Part shown: piece by piece, positions 1-11,920 of the stretch
How positions within the stretch are numbered: position 1 is the first letter of the stretch
Layout of the letters: every line of letters starts with the position of its first letter
NCBI GenBank assembly: GCA_029204225.1
Contig: CM055109.1
Coordinates: 5,649,053 to 5,713,052 of the forward strand
DNA from: Diphasiastrum complanatum
Lineage: Eukaryota > Streptophyta > Lycopodiopsida > Lycopodiales > Lycopodiaceae
Direction: 5' to 3'
Length of the DNA stretch: 64,000 nucleotides
Notes under the pieces: generated by a model
Told to the model about the DNA's origin: nothing
What the model saw: only the letters and a program-made list of their open reading frames with translations
The model's database searches: none
Made by a program: the position numbers and the translations under genes

Positions 1-517
1 CTGAGCTAATTTATATTAGACTAAGAGTTGTATGCGACCAATTGTGTTTAGACATTTACTTATGGGCTTAGACTTCTGTTTATGCTCAAATATTTTGAAG
101 AATCATGCTAAATGATAAAGGCTTGATGTGGCTAGTGGCATAATATGTTTCCAATTTTAAGGACAACTTCTAATGCATTATCATCCTTAAAATGGTGGGG
201 GCCTCTTTGTTGTTAGAAAATACATCTATTTCTCATAAACCATTTCTTGAAGACATGGGTATCTCAATAGAGTTACACTACTTTTAGATGTGAAGTAATG
301 TTACATTTCATTGGAGTAGACATACCCTAGACATGTTATATTTCACTGATATAGACATACCTTATACATGCATGTAGAATGGAAAGATCATTTAATAATA
401 TTGCCAAAAATAGCTTATAGTGGGTGGACTCTACTAGTGGAAAAAGCTCACTTCGAACACATAAAAGCTCGCCTAGAAAAGCTCGCTGCAAAAAGCTTGC
501 CAAAAAATCACACCCGT
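1..517. other. Non-coding flank, no gene recognised
   Basis: I see no coding pattern here. The only structure is a short tandem duplication at 301-370. The stretch ends abruptly where a truncated LTR begins at 518. Confidence 0.6.
301..370. repeat. 35-bp tandem duplication, two copies
   Basis: Units 301-335 and 336-370 align without gaps and differ at only a few positions. Both contain the string TAGACATACC. No function is suggested; it looks like replication slippage. Confidence 0.7.
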
Positions 518-727
518 CAGAATGCATGCATCTCTGTATTGCTTTTGTAATTGATTGGAATTTTTGAGAATTCAATACTTTATGTTTGGCTATGTTATCA
601 CTTAGTATCTAGCAAAGTTATTTGCTAAAATTGAATGTGATCACTACAGCTTTGTTCAATTTGATAAGCATAGTCATGCATTGGAAGTAGGAGTTTTCAT
701 TGCAATTTATCCATCCTATTTCTGACA
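518..727 (+). repeat. Truncated 5' LTR of copia element A
   Basis: These 210 bases match the last part of the LTR at 4863-6040, starting at CAGAATGCATGC and running to the terminal CA. They are followed directly by a Met-tRNA primer site. The first roughly 970 bases of the LTR are missing, so the 5' end of element A has been deleted or replaced by the DNA at 1-517. Confidence 0.85.
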
Positions 728-739
728 TGGTATCAGAGC
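728..739 (+). other. Primer-binding site of copia element A
   Basis: The sequence TGGTATCAGAGC, immediately after the LTR, is the standard plant Ty1/copia primer site, complementary to the 3' end of initiator methionyl-tRNA. Confidence 0.9.
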
Positions 740-983
740 ATGATATCAGAGCTTTCTAGCATGGTATTAGATTATACCCTTTCATTATTAGAGCTTCTAT
801 TATAGTATCAGTGCTAGATCACTATTTCCTATATCTGAATTGTCATGGTATCAGATTTGTGATCTCTATCAAGGCATGATACTATTTCAATATCAGAGTG
901 AAAGCTCTAATACTTGATATCTTTTGTGATATCAAATTGATATCACACTCTTCAGTTTCATTCATCCTTTCAATATCAGAGAA
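728..983 (+). repeat. Array of PBS-like TATCAGAG motifs in the element A leader
   Basis: After the true primer site, related strings recur at about 742, 762, 803, 846, 889 and 971 (for example TGATATCAGAGC, TGGTATCAGATT and AATATCAGAG). The gene start follows at 1051. The array looks like duplication of the primer-site region followed by decay; a role in priming is only conjecture. Confidence 0.6.
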
Positions 984-1050
984 TTGTTTTCCTATTGATG
1001 GCATTACTACATCTTAGCGTCATCGATACAATCGACAGACTAAGTTCCAG

Positions 1051-4000
1051 ATGGATTCTCAAAGTAAAGCTGGTCTTATCGCAGACAAGCTGAATGGATC
1101 AAATTATCATTTGTGAAAATTTAAGATGAAGACTTTGCTGATAGCCAATGAGTTATGGGGTGTTGTTACAGGTACAGAAGTAAAGCTTCAAGACGACACA
1201 AAAGACTCAAAGTGAAAATTGAAGGATGGTAAAGCTTACACACTCATCATCCTTAATATATCAGATACTCAAATTGGACACATAGCTGAAGCTAAAACTT
1301 CAAAAGAAGTTTGGGACATCCTAAACTCACTATATGACGTGAGGGACGTAACTACCAAGTTACATTTGCGAAGAAAAATCTTCACTTTCAAGATGTCTAA
1401 TGGTGATTCTCTCCAGAGTCACATCAACCAGTTTAAGAGTTTCTTGCAATAGATGGCCGCTGTCGGATCAGTCATAGATGATCAACACAAAATCATGACA
1501 TTGCTTTCAAGCCTTCCCTCTACATGTGAGAATTGGGTGATGATCATATCGACACACTCAGATCTAACTCTTACCAGAGTTATCACTATGTTGTGGCAAG
1601 AAGATAATCGAAGAAGTCAAGATGTTTCATCTACTTCCTCCTCTCAAGCTCTATATGTCAACAAAGGCTCTAAGCGACAGAAACAGAAAAGCTCCAAGAA
1701 GGCTACAACGAATCAAAAACAGATCAAAGTCAAGCACAATCATCAGATGCACAATCGAAGAAGATGTTTTGCAGGTATTGCAAGCAAAATAACCATGAGA
1801 TCAAGGATTGCCGAATTCTCCAAGCGAATAATGCAACCAAACAGCTTGATTAACAAGCAAACATAGTCTCATCATCTCCCCAGGTCGAAGGGGATGAAGA
1901 CGCATTTATGGTCAAAGACCAAAATGCAATTTTGGATGACTCATGGTTTTTGGATTCTAGAGCAACTCAACATATGACCAATCAACGTGAGATTTTCAAC
2001 TTCTACATACCTTACAGCACAAATTTTTTTTTTCATCTTGGTGACAATAGTACTCACACAATTGAAGGTGAGGGTACTATAAGATCAGTTCAAACTACTA
2101 TCAAAGGTTTTATATGTTCCTAAACTTTCTACAAATCTGTTATAAGTAAGTAGAATTACAGATTTAGGTCATAAGGTAGAATTCGAATCTGATCAATGCA
2201 AGATTATTGATAGGAGTAACAAGATCCTTGCACTTGTTAGGAGGCAAAGATACTTATATAGATTGGCTCATTGTTATTCTGAATCTAGTCAAGCCTTAAA
2301 AACCTCTATTTCAGTCAATAAAACATTACTATGGCATCATCGCTTAGGACATTTGAATCATGCATCTGTTTTGAACATGTCTAGACAATCCATGGTTTCA
2401 GATCTCGACTATCCTACAGATAAGGTCGATCTCCCTGTTTGTCATAGTTGTATCTTTGGAAAGCAAGCTAGGATTTCTTTTAGATCAAACCATAGGCATG
2501 CAGCAAAAGATCTGTTAGATGTTGTCCATTTGGATATTTGTGGACCTATGCAAACTCCTCCATTATTAGATGCAAAGTATTCATCACTTTCATTGACAAG
2601 TTCTCTAGAAGAACAGCTATTTATTTTATTAAGTAGAAATCAGAGGCCTTCACCAAATTCAGGCAATTCAAGGAGCATGCAGAGAATCAAACTGGCAAAA
2701 GAATCAAAGCATTGGGGTCAAATAACGGGAAAGAATACATCTCCACCAAATTCAAGGAATATTGCCTTAACAACGACATTGAGCAACAATACATGACCTC
2801 CTATTCGCCTCAATCAAATGGTCGTGCTGAGAGAAAGAACAGAACCTTAGTTGAATTGGCAAACTGCATGTTATCAAATGCTGCACTTCCGAAGTCCTTC
2901 TGGGCTGAAGCTGTTTCAACAACAACCTATATTCAGAACAGATGTCCTAATAAAGATCTTTCAGACAAAACACCATTCGAAGTTTGGACAAGTACCAAAC
3001 CTTCTCTATCAAACTTACAAGTTTTTGGATGTACTGCTTTTGCGTAGATTTCTCGTGATCTCAGGAAGAAACTCGACTTCCAGAGTATCAAATGCATCCT
3101 CATCTGCTACACTACTTCAGATCAAGCCTACAAGTTGTTTGATCCTATCTAGTCAAATATATATGTCATCTTCATTGAAGATCAGTTTCAAGACCTCAAG
3201 GGAAAAGGCACAGCCCATCCAGCCGACCTGTCAGTTTCACTTGACATATTGAGCTTTTCAGTTCCTCAGTTGACTATACCTTTTGAAGGCCCGAGCTCTT
3301 TTACTCTCCACGAACAACCTACCAGCGGCGGATCAGAAGATAATGATGTTGTAGTTTAACAACTACAGTATGATGGAAATGATCAACTTCTATTACCCAG
3401 AAGATTATCAAGAACTAGTAGACCACCTCATAGGTATATTGACGAGTTTGTAGCCTACCTTGTTCAGGAACCGACGTCTGTCCAAGAGGCACTCAATCAG
3501 CCTGATTCAGATCTCTGGAAAGAACTTAGGGATAAAGAGTATTCATCTCTTATCAAGAACCAGACGTGGACAGTTGTCAAATTACCTGCTAGCAGAAACG
3601 TAGTTGATTGCAAATGGATTTTCAAAGTCAAGTACAAAGCAGATGGAAGCATTGACAGAAGAAAAGCCTGACTTATTGCCAGAGGATTTTCTCAGGTATA
3701 CAACGTCGATTACACTGAGACCTTCAGTCCAATAGTCAAACATTCTTCTATTTGACTTTTATTATTATTTGATGTTGCAGCAGATTTGGAAATACATCAA
3801 ATGGATGTATAGATAGCATATCTCAATGGAGTTATTGAAGAAGACATTTACATGGTGCAACCCGAAGGCTACATCATCAAGGGTAAATACAATCATGTGT
3901 GTAAACTCCATAAGACACTTTATGGCTTGAAGCAATCTGCTCAAGCATGGTCTCAAAGGATCAATACTTTTTTTATTGATCACAGATACACACCAAGATC

Positions 4001-4857
4001 TTCAGATTCTAATGTTTACTTCAAGACAGAGCAGTAGTCTTTTATCATTATCACTTTATACGTGGATGATACATTGCTTTTCAGCAATAGTACTGATCTG
4101 ATAAAGGGGACTAAGATGATACTATCTTCCCAATTTGACATGACCTATCTGGGCGAAGCTCATTTCTGCTTGGTATTCAAATTCACAGAGACAAAAAACA
4201 GAAGTTGATCTACATTACTCAACAGAGGTACATCTACAACATGTTAGTCAGATATAATCTAATTAATTGCTAGTTAGCTCCCTCACCAATAAAACCAGGT
4301 CTCATATTGTCAAAGGACCAGTGTCCTCAAACAATTCATGAGAAGCAGCAAATGCGTGAGTATCCCTATCATTCTATTATAGGATCTCTTATGTACGCCA
4401 TGATCTATACCAGGCCAGACATAGCTTTTATAGTTAGCTCTCTCAGTCAGTTTACGACTAACTCTGGTATAACACATTGGAAGGCCCTTATCAGTGTCAT
4501 GAGATATCTTCGAGCTACTATGGACTTTTGCATTTGTTATGGAGCAGTCGAGAACGACAAATTCAATTTACTCAATTGTTACACATATGCAAGTTGGGCA
4601 GGAGATGCAAACACTCGTAGATCCACTTCCAAATTTATATTCTTCCACAACAACGGTCCAATTTTTTGGAACAGTCGCAAGAAATCTTCGATAGCTTTAT
4701 CTTCCACTGAATCAGAGTATATTGCAGCCTCTCAAGCTATAGAAACGCAAGATAAGACAACATATATTCTTATCAAAGCATTAAGCTTGGAAGCACCCAA
4801 AAGATTTTGTGTAGAACTAAGTCTAAAGGTCAACGCATTCATGGATTCAGATTAAGG
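1051..4857 (+). pseudogene. Ty1/copia element A gag-pol, decayed
   Basis: The reading frame starts at ATG 1051 (MDSQSKAGLIADKLNGSNY) and shows the normal copia order. Gag has a CX2CX4HX4C zinc knuckle near 1766-1810. Protease lies near 1935-2120 and reads DSRA instead of the catalytic DSGA. Integrase spans about 2300-3050, with an HHCC region, a first catalytic Asp in HLDI, and Asn (SNNGKEY) where the second Asp is expected. Reverse transcriptase is at about 3500-4250 with an intact YVDD near 4063-4074, and RNase H is at 4400-4850 (SSTESEY). The frame is broken by several stops, some of the Trp-to-TGA kind (the first at codon 22), and by frameshifts. It cannot make a working polyprotein. Its RT and RNase H differ clearly from those of elements B and D, so it is another copia family. 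Confidence 0.92.
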
Positions 4858-4862
4858 AGGAG
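4854..4862 (+). other. Polypurine tract of element A
   Basis: AAGGAGGAG lies between the end of RNase H and the TGTTGG start of the LTR, as expected for the plus-strand primer of an LTR retrotransposon. Confidence 0.75.
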
Positions 4863-6040
4863 TGTTGGATTATTCTCTTTCTTACTAATCGACTAATCGG
4901 TTTTAATCTTCATCCAATTTTATCCAATTTTGCAGATTTTTTCGTGTATTTTTACAGTCTGCAGAATTACAAGTGTTTTTTAATAGTTTGTAGAATTACA
5001 TAGAGTTTGACCACAATGTCGCATTTTTTGCCTATCAAAAATTATGAGTAAAATTACAGTGTCGCATTTTTAGCAACATTGTCGCCTATCAGGAATTGCA
5101 TGTAAAAATGCAGTGTCGGCTTTTTCGCATTTTTCGCCTGTGAGAAATCATGAGTAAAACTGTAGTGTTGTCTTTTTCGCATTTTTTGCCTATCAGGATT
5201 TACGAGTAAATATGCAGTGTCGCATTTTTTGCATTTTTCAAAGTGCCTCAAATGTTAAGGAAATGACTCTGGCAAGGTGTGGGGCTACCCTAAATGAGTT
5301 TTAAGAACATTGTCAGGTTTTTCGCAAAAACCCGACACTTTCGCATGTGGAAACTTACGTTCATTTCTGCATAATGACAGTCCTAGTTCATTTATGAAGA
5401 CAGATTGTTTATGACCAATTTCCACCACTTATCAACAATTAATTTCTGAGAAGGAACTGGATGAATGCTAGTAGTTACCAGCCAGTTGGCAATCGCATTT
5501 GACGAGCTAATTTCTTAGTATAAATCAGCTAATTCATACATCACATTTTCAAGTTCTGAAGATCTGAAATTGTTCATGATCAGAAGTATTGAATAATTAT
5601 CTCTCTATCAAGCTTTCAAGCTTGACCTCTCTCTCTCTCTCTTGAGCATTCTAGCTCAGTTCTTCAGAGATTTATTTTGGAGTTGCTATTTGCACTACTG
5701 CTTATCAGATTTTTTAGTTACTTAGAGACAGCTTAGAGTGCGCAGTTTCTATCCGCTATTGTCTTGCATTCAGCATCTGATTTTTTTGTTTTTCTGAATC
5801 AATACTATCTTCTTATTGCCTTCTGTATATGCCAGAATGCATGCATCTCTGTATTGTTTTTTTAACTGATTAGAATTTTTGAGAATTCAATACTTTATGT
5901 TTGGCTACGTAATCACTTACTATCTAGCAAAGTTAGTTGCTAAAATTGAACGTGATCAATACAGTTTTGTTCAATTTGATAGGGGTAGTCATGCATTGGA
6001 AGTAGGAGTTTCCGCTGCAATTTATCCATCCTATTTCCGA
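4863..6040 (+). repeat. 3' LTR of copia element A
   Basis: The LTR is about 1.18 kb, starts TGTTGG after a polypurine tract, and its last 208 bases match 518-727. The final CA is lost at the join to element B (the 5' copy ends CTGACA, this one CCGA). It contains a block of about 52-bp tandem repeats at 5017-5245 and a short CT run near 5626-5643. Confidence 0.82.
5017..5245 (+). repeat. Tandem repeat of about 52 bp inside LTR A
   Basis: Four to five units begin with TGTCGCATTTTTT-like sequence and carry CCTATCAGGA-like and GAGTAAA-like blocks, ending in GCAG. Unit lengths vary (about 43, 54, 52 and 52 bp). Tandem units in U3 often act as transcription-control modules in LTRs; that role is inferred here. 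Confidence 0.7.
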
Positions 6041-8654
6041 AAAAATGAGGTATGAGAAGAGGTCCAAAAGGTCTCTACACATGATAAAGATGAATGTTAC
6101 CAATGAGCTTCTCCAGGAAGTTGGTAAGAGTACTTCATCAAAGGATGCTTGGGATTCATTGAAGAAGCCTGATGAATCCAAGTCTACTTCTAGAGTGTTG
6201 ACTCTAAGAAGGCAAATCATTTCTTGTTGCAAAATAATGAAGAAAGTCCAAATACTTTTATTTTGAGAGTTAAAGCATTGAATGATGAGTTGGCTTGCAT
6301 TGATGAGACCATTAAGGCATGGGAGCTTGTTCAAGTTATTCTTAATGGATTGATGGATGCTCATGCTGACATTTTTCAAAGTATTATTATTCAAAAGACT
6401 TTGCCAAGTTTGATGGATCTTCAAAAGATCTTGATCAATGAAGAATACAGGTTTCAAGCAAGAGGTGGATCTACATTGACACTTCAAGAGGAGGCTATGT
6501 TCACAAAGGGCAAATTCATCGGCAAAACCAAAAGTAAGTGGTCTAAAGGGCAAGATCAAGTGGATGCTTCTTCAAGTGGCATAAAGAAGGATAAATCAAA
6601 GCTCAAGTGCTTCTATTGTGGCATCAAAGGACACTATGCAAATGAGTGCTACAAGAAGAAGAGAGATCAAGGAGACAAGCAAGGTAATCTTGCTCTTGAT
6701 GAGGATGGTTTGGATGTTCAAGATGCAAATGATGATGCTTTTGTGATGTCTTGATGTATGCTTGCTAATAATGAAGACCAAGGATGTCTTGATTGGAAAA
6801 AGTAAAAGACAAGGGAAGTTATACAAAACTAGATGCTTGTGTTATTGCTAACCAAGTTGGATGTGTTGCAAGGGAGACAACACCTATTTAAAAGGTTTGG
6901 CACAAAAGGATGGGACACATCAACATCAAGTCATTGGAGGTAATGGCAAGGAAGCAAGTTGTGATAGGTCTTCCAAGTTCCTTAAGAAGTATCAATCATG
7001 TTTTTGAGTCTAGTGCTTTGTCAAAGTCACGTAGACTACCTTATGCTAGATCTACATCTAGATCTACAAAGCCTTTTCAAGTTGTACATTCAGATATTCA
7101 TGGAATTACTACAATTAGCAATACTGGAGCTAAGATGTATGTAACTTTCATTGATGATTTTAGTAGATTTTGTTGGATCTAGCTACTAAAGAGCAAGGAT
7201 GAAGTGTATGATGTCTTTGTTGAATTCAAGAATACAAGGGAGAACCAATTTTTGACAAGGATCAAGTGCTTAAGGAGTGACAATGGTGGTGAGGACATAT
7301 CTACCAAGTTCAAGGCCTTTTGCGATGAGCATGGGATCAAGAGGGAGTCTACAGCACCAAGGACCCTACAACAATATGGAGTGGTTGAAAGGAAGAGTAG
7401 GACTTTATGTGAAAGTGCTAAAGACATCAGGTTAAGTACTAATCTTGATAAACCATTTTGGGAAAAAAGCTTTGTTGTGTGCCAATTTCTTGTGCAATAG
7501 GTGGTTGAGTGCTATTTTGGATGGAAGGACACCTTTTGAAATGCTATTCAAGAGGAGGTCGAGTGTTAACTTTCTTAGATCTTTTGGATGCACATGCTAT
7601 GTCAACATTACTCTTGATGATAGGACCAAGGAGGATCCATCTTCAAGGAAAGGCATTTTCGTTGGATGTAGTAAGGTGAGTAAGCCTATAAGGTTTACAT
7701 TCCTACTACTAGCAAAGTAATTGTTGGTAGAGATGTCATTTTTGATGAGGGGAACATTCCAAAAGTGCCTTCAAGTACTATTGAGATGATGTAGATGGAT
7801 CTCACATTCTTGATGTTGATGCAAAGGATCCCACTTTAGATGATGATGATGACGGACCTTCATCAAGTCAAAAGCCATAGTTGATTATCAAGGGAAAGAT
7901 AAATGCCTTCAAGGCTCACATATGATGCAAAGGATAAGCAAATAGTTTTTGGAAATTATATTGCTTTCCTAACCTCTTCTGATGAATCTAAAAGTGTAGA
8001 TAAGCAAGGAAATAAGATGAGTGGATCCAAGCAATGGATCTTGAGTATCAAGCTCTTATAAAGAATGGAACATGGAGATTGGTGGAGTTACCTAAGGACA
8101 AGAAAGTTATTGGATGCAAATGGATCTTCAAGGTGAAGAAAAACCAAGATGGATCTATGAACAAGTACAAGGGAAGGTTAGTAGCAAAAAAATATGCTCA
8201 AGAACAAGGGATTGACTATGATGAGACCTTTGCTCTCGGTGGCAAAGATGGTAAGCATTCGAGTCATGATCTCACTTGCTACTCTTTATGGATGGGATCT
8301 ATGGCAATTTGACATTACAAATGCCTTTTTGAATGGTAATCTTGAGGAGGAAGTGTACATGGAGCAACCTGAGAGCTACATTTCTTAGTACAAAGCCAAA
8401 TCATGTGGGTCTACTACAGAAGAGTTTGTATGGCCTTAAGCAAGCACCAAGGAGTTGGTATGCCAAGCTTAACACTTTTTTACTCTCTCAAGGCTTTGTT
8501 ATGAGTGAGTATGATCATTCACTTTATTATAGGTTTGATGAAAATGATGTTACCATCTTGCTAATCTATGTCGATGATATCATTTTGAGTGGTGGAGACA
8601 ATCAAGATGTGGAGGATATCAAGAGTGCTCTTAAAAAGGAGTTTGAGGTGCATG
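6041..8654 (+). pseudogene. Truncated Ty1/copia element B, same family as D
   Basis: The translated pieces follow element D closely. Gag starts in mid-domain (KRSKRSLHMIKMNVTNELL near 6055) and carries the zinc knuckle CFYCGIKGHYANEC. The protease region is missing: the sequence jumps near 6770 from the end of Gag to the stretch before integrase (QGKLYKTR). Integrase runs from about 6895 to 7720 and RT from about 8034 to 8654, with IYVDDIILSGG intact. Frameshifts and stops break it into at least six pieces. It has no 5' LTR or primer site; it begins at the damaged end of LTR A and is cut off by LTR C at 8655. Compared with D it is an old, 5'-truncated, internally deleted copy. Confidence 0.9.
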
Positions 8655-9383
8655 TGTTAGAAATGGTGAACTCCTGCAACTTTGCCACGATGTGAAGCGA
8701 AACGGCACGAAGCGAAGGTCGAATGGCGAACAATTCGTGAAAGACCTCAAAAACCCTAAGACATGAAGCGAAGCAAAACTCTATGGTTGAATGATTCATG
8801 AAAGTCAAACATGCCTCCAGGACCAAAAGACACGACACGACACAAAACGAAAAGAAAACAGAAGAAAATCTTTCGTGCTGCCAACTGGTAGCTCAATGGG
8901 CGTGGAGCTTTGAACTTCACGCTCAGTTGAAATAGTTAGAAATAACAGAGAGTAACTAACTAGCTGATTAACGTCAACTATTCTTGTAATTCTCTATTTA
9001 GCTATCTTATAAATTCCACACAATGGAGATATAAACATTTTTTTGGATCAAAAGAATACATAGAGAAGAGTGCGTGAGTAGAGCGAAAAAAGAAAAGAAT
9101 AAAAACGAAATAGTTGTGCACGAAAGTCTGCCAACGAGCAGAACACAACGAAAGAGCAGAGTGTTAGGCCGCCAACGAGCGAGATACTGATCATTTCACT
9201 CTAAAAATCAAACTAATAATACAGTTGCTCTCTCTTGTGCATCTCCTTGTTTTTCGCCATGTTGATTGCTAGAATGATTTCTGTTCTGTGATCTATAGTC
9301 GCGTGTCTAGGATCCTGCAAGCTTCCGCATAAGAAAATTCAAAAGAAACAAATCTGTTTGTGATACAAAACCCGTTCACCACA
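8655..9383 (+). repeat. 5' LTR of copia element C
   Basis: The LTR is 729 bp, starting TGTTAG, ending CACCACA and followed directly by a Met-tRNA primer site. TGGTGAAC near the start is inverted as GTTCACCA at the end. The first 200 bases are rich in GCGAA/ACGAA words. No second copy was found to the right, so the 3' LTR of C is lost or outside the window. Confidence 0.82.
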
Positions 9384-9395
9384 TGGTATCAGAGC
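9384..9395 (+). other. Primer-binding site of element C
   Basis: TGGTATCAGAGC directly abuts the LTR end; it is complementary to initiator Met-tRNA. Confidence 0.88.
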
Positions 9396-9447
9396 CTACA
9401 GGTTATCATTACTTATATCTGAGCAGTGATTTTCTAGGCAACACAAT

Positions 9448-11829
9448 ATGGATACAACGATCCAAACAAGAGTAGCAATTAGTCTTAATGGCACAAACTG
9501 CAACATATGAAAATTCAAAATCAAAACACTTTTAAAGGGTGAAGGCGAAGGTGGTGTGCACGGTGCCGGGTGGGTCTGAGCTTCATGGAGAGTAAAACGA
9601 CCAATTTTCATAAGCCAGTGCTCGGAAAACCTCTTTTGAGTTATCCTCAAAAAACCTGCATTATATAGAACTTCTCGATTTTTTGAAGGCTTTTACTTAT
9701 AAAAAGGTATATATGCTTGTATAAAAAATCATTAAGACATTTTATAATGCTGATTTTTGAAAAAACTTGTCGATTCCATTCTTATAGTTTGCCGATTTTC
9801 CCAACCACTCACTATATTTTATCATTTTTATCGATAATAATTCGAGATTTACCAGCATTATGTTTATTAAGAACAAGTATGAGGCATTCAACTGTTTCAA
9901 AGATCTCAAATAGTTTGCTGAGACACAGACTGGCAACGACTCAAGACCCTGTGTACATACAATGGTGGAGAGTTTTTGTCAGACGAAATGTATAGCAATC
10001 TGACGTCATTCGACATTTATCATTAGTTCACCACTAGCTACACACCACAATAGAATGGAGTAGTCGAAAGAAAGAATCGAATATTACTCAATGCAACATG
10101 ATAAATGATGTCAAACGCTCAACTTACCAAGAATTCTTGGGTTGAAGCTGTTTCAACAACTTGCTATTTGCAGAACTATTTGAGTACCAAAGCAGTCGAC
10201 TCAAACAATCCATTCAAAGCTTTCAATGGATACAAATTGAGTCCATGACATCTTCGAGTGTTTGGCTATCTTTGTTATATACAGATTCTCTCTAATTTGA
10301 GAAAAAAGCTTGACCCTGTCAGCTATAGGAGTATCTTCATTTGATACTCGGCATCACACAAAGCCTATCAAATCTACGATGTCTAGCCAAGCCGTATCTC
10401 AATTAGTTGAGATGTCATCTTTCTCGAAGACAACGTCGACAAGAACCTAATCATTTTACCCCTCAAGCATTCATCAACAATGATGAACCTACCTCAGTAG
10501 CAGAAGCATTTTCGAGTTTGAATGTAGACAACTGGCATTTTGCCATGCATGCTGAGTACAATTCAGTGATGAAGAACAAGACCTGGCATCTTGTTGAAGC
10601 TCCTCCTGATGTAAAGATCATCGACACTAAGTGGATCTTGAAGTTGAAGCTCAATCCAGATGGTTTGACAGCCAAATGGAAAGCTTGACTAGTCTTCAAA
10701 GGATACAAACAACCCTATGGGATTGACTACACTGAGATGTATAGTCCAGTCATAAAACTTCAGCCAATTCGATCTTTATTCGCTATCGCAGCTGCTGAAG
10801 ATCTGGAAGTCCACCATATGGAAGTTCAAACAACTTTTCTAAATGGATATATACAAGAAGACATCTACACCTATCAACCTAAAGGTTACATCCTTCAAGG
10901 CCAATAACATAAGGTATGTAAGCTGCAAAGAGTCTCTATGGGCTAAAGTAAGCTCCAAGGGCCTGGTTTGATAGAATCAATCGATTCTTGTTGCGACATG
11001 ACTTCATTCCTAGATCTGTTGACTCTAATGTTTATCTCAAACATAGAGGCTCAAGCTATGTCATAATAACTCTATATGTTGATGATTCTCTGATCATCAA
11101 CAATTCAAATCAGTTGCTTCATGAGATGAAGTCACGTTTGTCGAAGGAATTTGAAATGACCGATTCAAACGCTATGCACTACCTTATGAGAATCGAGATA
11201 ACTAGAGACAGAGCAAACAAAAGTATCATGATAGTCAAGAATGTATCTAACCAGTGTACCATACAAGTATGGCATGGAAAACTGCAAGTCAATAGACTAG
11301 CCTATGGACCTACGATTCAAACTATTAAAGGATATTGTCCGAGATTGATGTAAAGAAGAAAGAGATGTGCAAATACCCCTATCAGTTGATAGTCGGATCG
11401 ATCATGTATGCCATGGTCTGCACTTGACCTGATCTAGCATTTACAGTCAGCACATTGTCACAATTTATGTCAAATGCCAGCCTACCTCACTAGAAGGCTC
11501 TACTTAGAGCACTAAGGTACATTCAAGCCAAGCACTATGCTTTGTGTTATAATGGAAATACAAAGGATGATTTGACATTACTTATTTATTCTGACTTTGA
11601 TTGGGTTGGACAAGTGGACAGAAGGAAATCCACATCTGTCTATCTTTGCTTTCTAGTAGGAGGACCCATTTCATGGAATAGTCGAAAGCAGAAATGCATC
11701 TCCTTGTCTTCCATAGAATCTGAATATGTCGCAACTACCTCTGTAGTGAAGGAAATCATATGGCTCAGAAGATTGCTTCCGGATCTTATGATCTCCCAAA
11801 TCAGTCCAACTCTATTTCGAAGGAAGCAT
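9448..11829 (+). pseudogene. Ty1/copia element C gag-pol, decayed and interrupted
   Basis: Gag starts at ATG 9448 (MDTTIQTRVAISLNGTNC), with TGA where a Trp is usual a few codons later, and fades out near 9545. Bases 9546-9925 have no copia similarity that I can see and may be an insertion or replacement. Integrase resumes at about 9930 (NGGEF, then NGVVERKNR). RT is at 10500-11250 with LYVDDSLI, and RNase H is at 11540-11815 (SSIESEY). Stops and frameshifts occur throughout. The right end stops at 11829, exactly where the LTR of element D begins. After D (18254 onward) I could not recognise the rest of RNase H, so C was probably already truncated near this point. Confidence 0.88.
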
Positions 11830-11906
11830 TGTGAAAATTGTCAACATTTCCTAGCTAGTTTGAGGCCTAAATTGGCTAAAATTGTAAATAGTTTTGGTTC
11901 TGGAGT

Positions 11907-11920
11907 TTCACACGTGTGAA
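11907..11920. promoter_or_regulatory. G-box palindrome in LTR D
   Basis: TTCACACGTGTGAA is a perfect 14-base palindrome centred on CACGTG, the core bound by plant bZIP and bHLH factors. It lies about 80 bases into the LTR, upstream of the TATA-like sequence, and is repeated at 17677-17690 in the 3' LTR. Binding is inferred. Confidence 0.5.

Noticed and set aside
728-739. Possible tRNA gene fragment
   Set aside because: It is only the 12-base primer site complementary to initiator Met-tRNA next to an LTR. I saw no cloverleaf or A/B box sequence, and no tRNA or rRNA gene elsewhere in the window.
5017-5245. CRISPR-like regular repeat pattern
   Set aside because: Unit lengths vary, the spacers are themselves repeats, the DNA is plant nuclear and it lies within an LTR.
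5933-6559. 208-residue minus-strand frame
   Set aside because: It lies antisense to the end of LTR A and gag B; the plus-strand frame carries recognisable copia Gag text.
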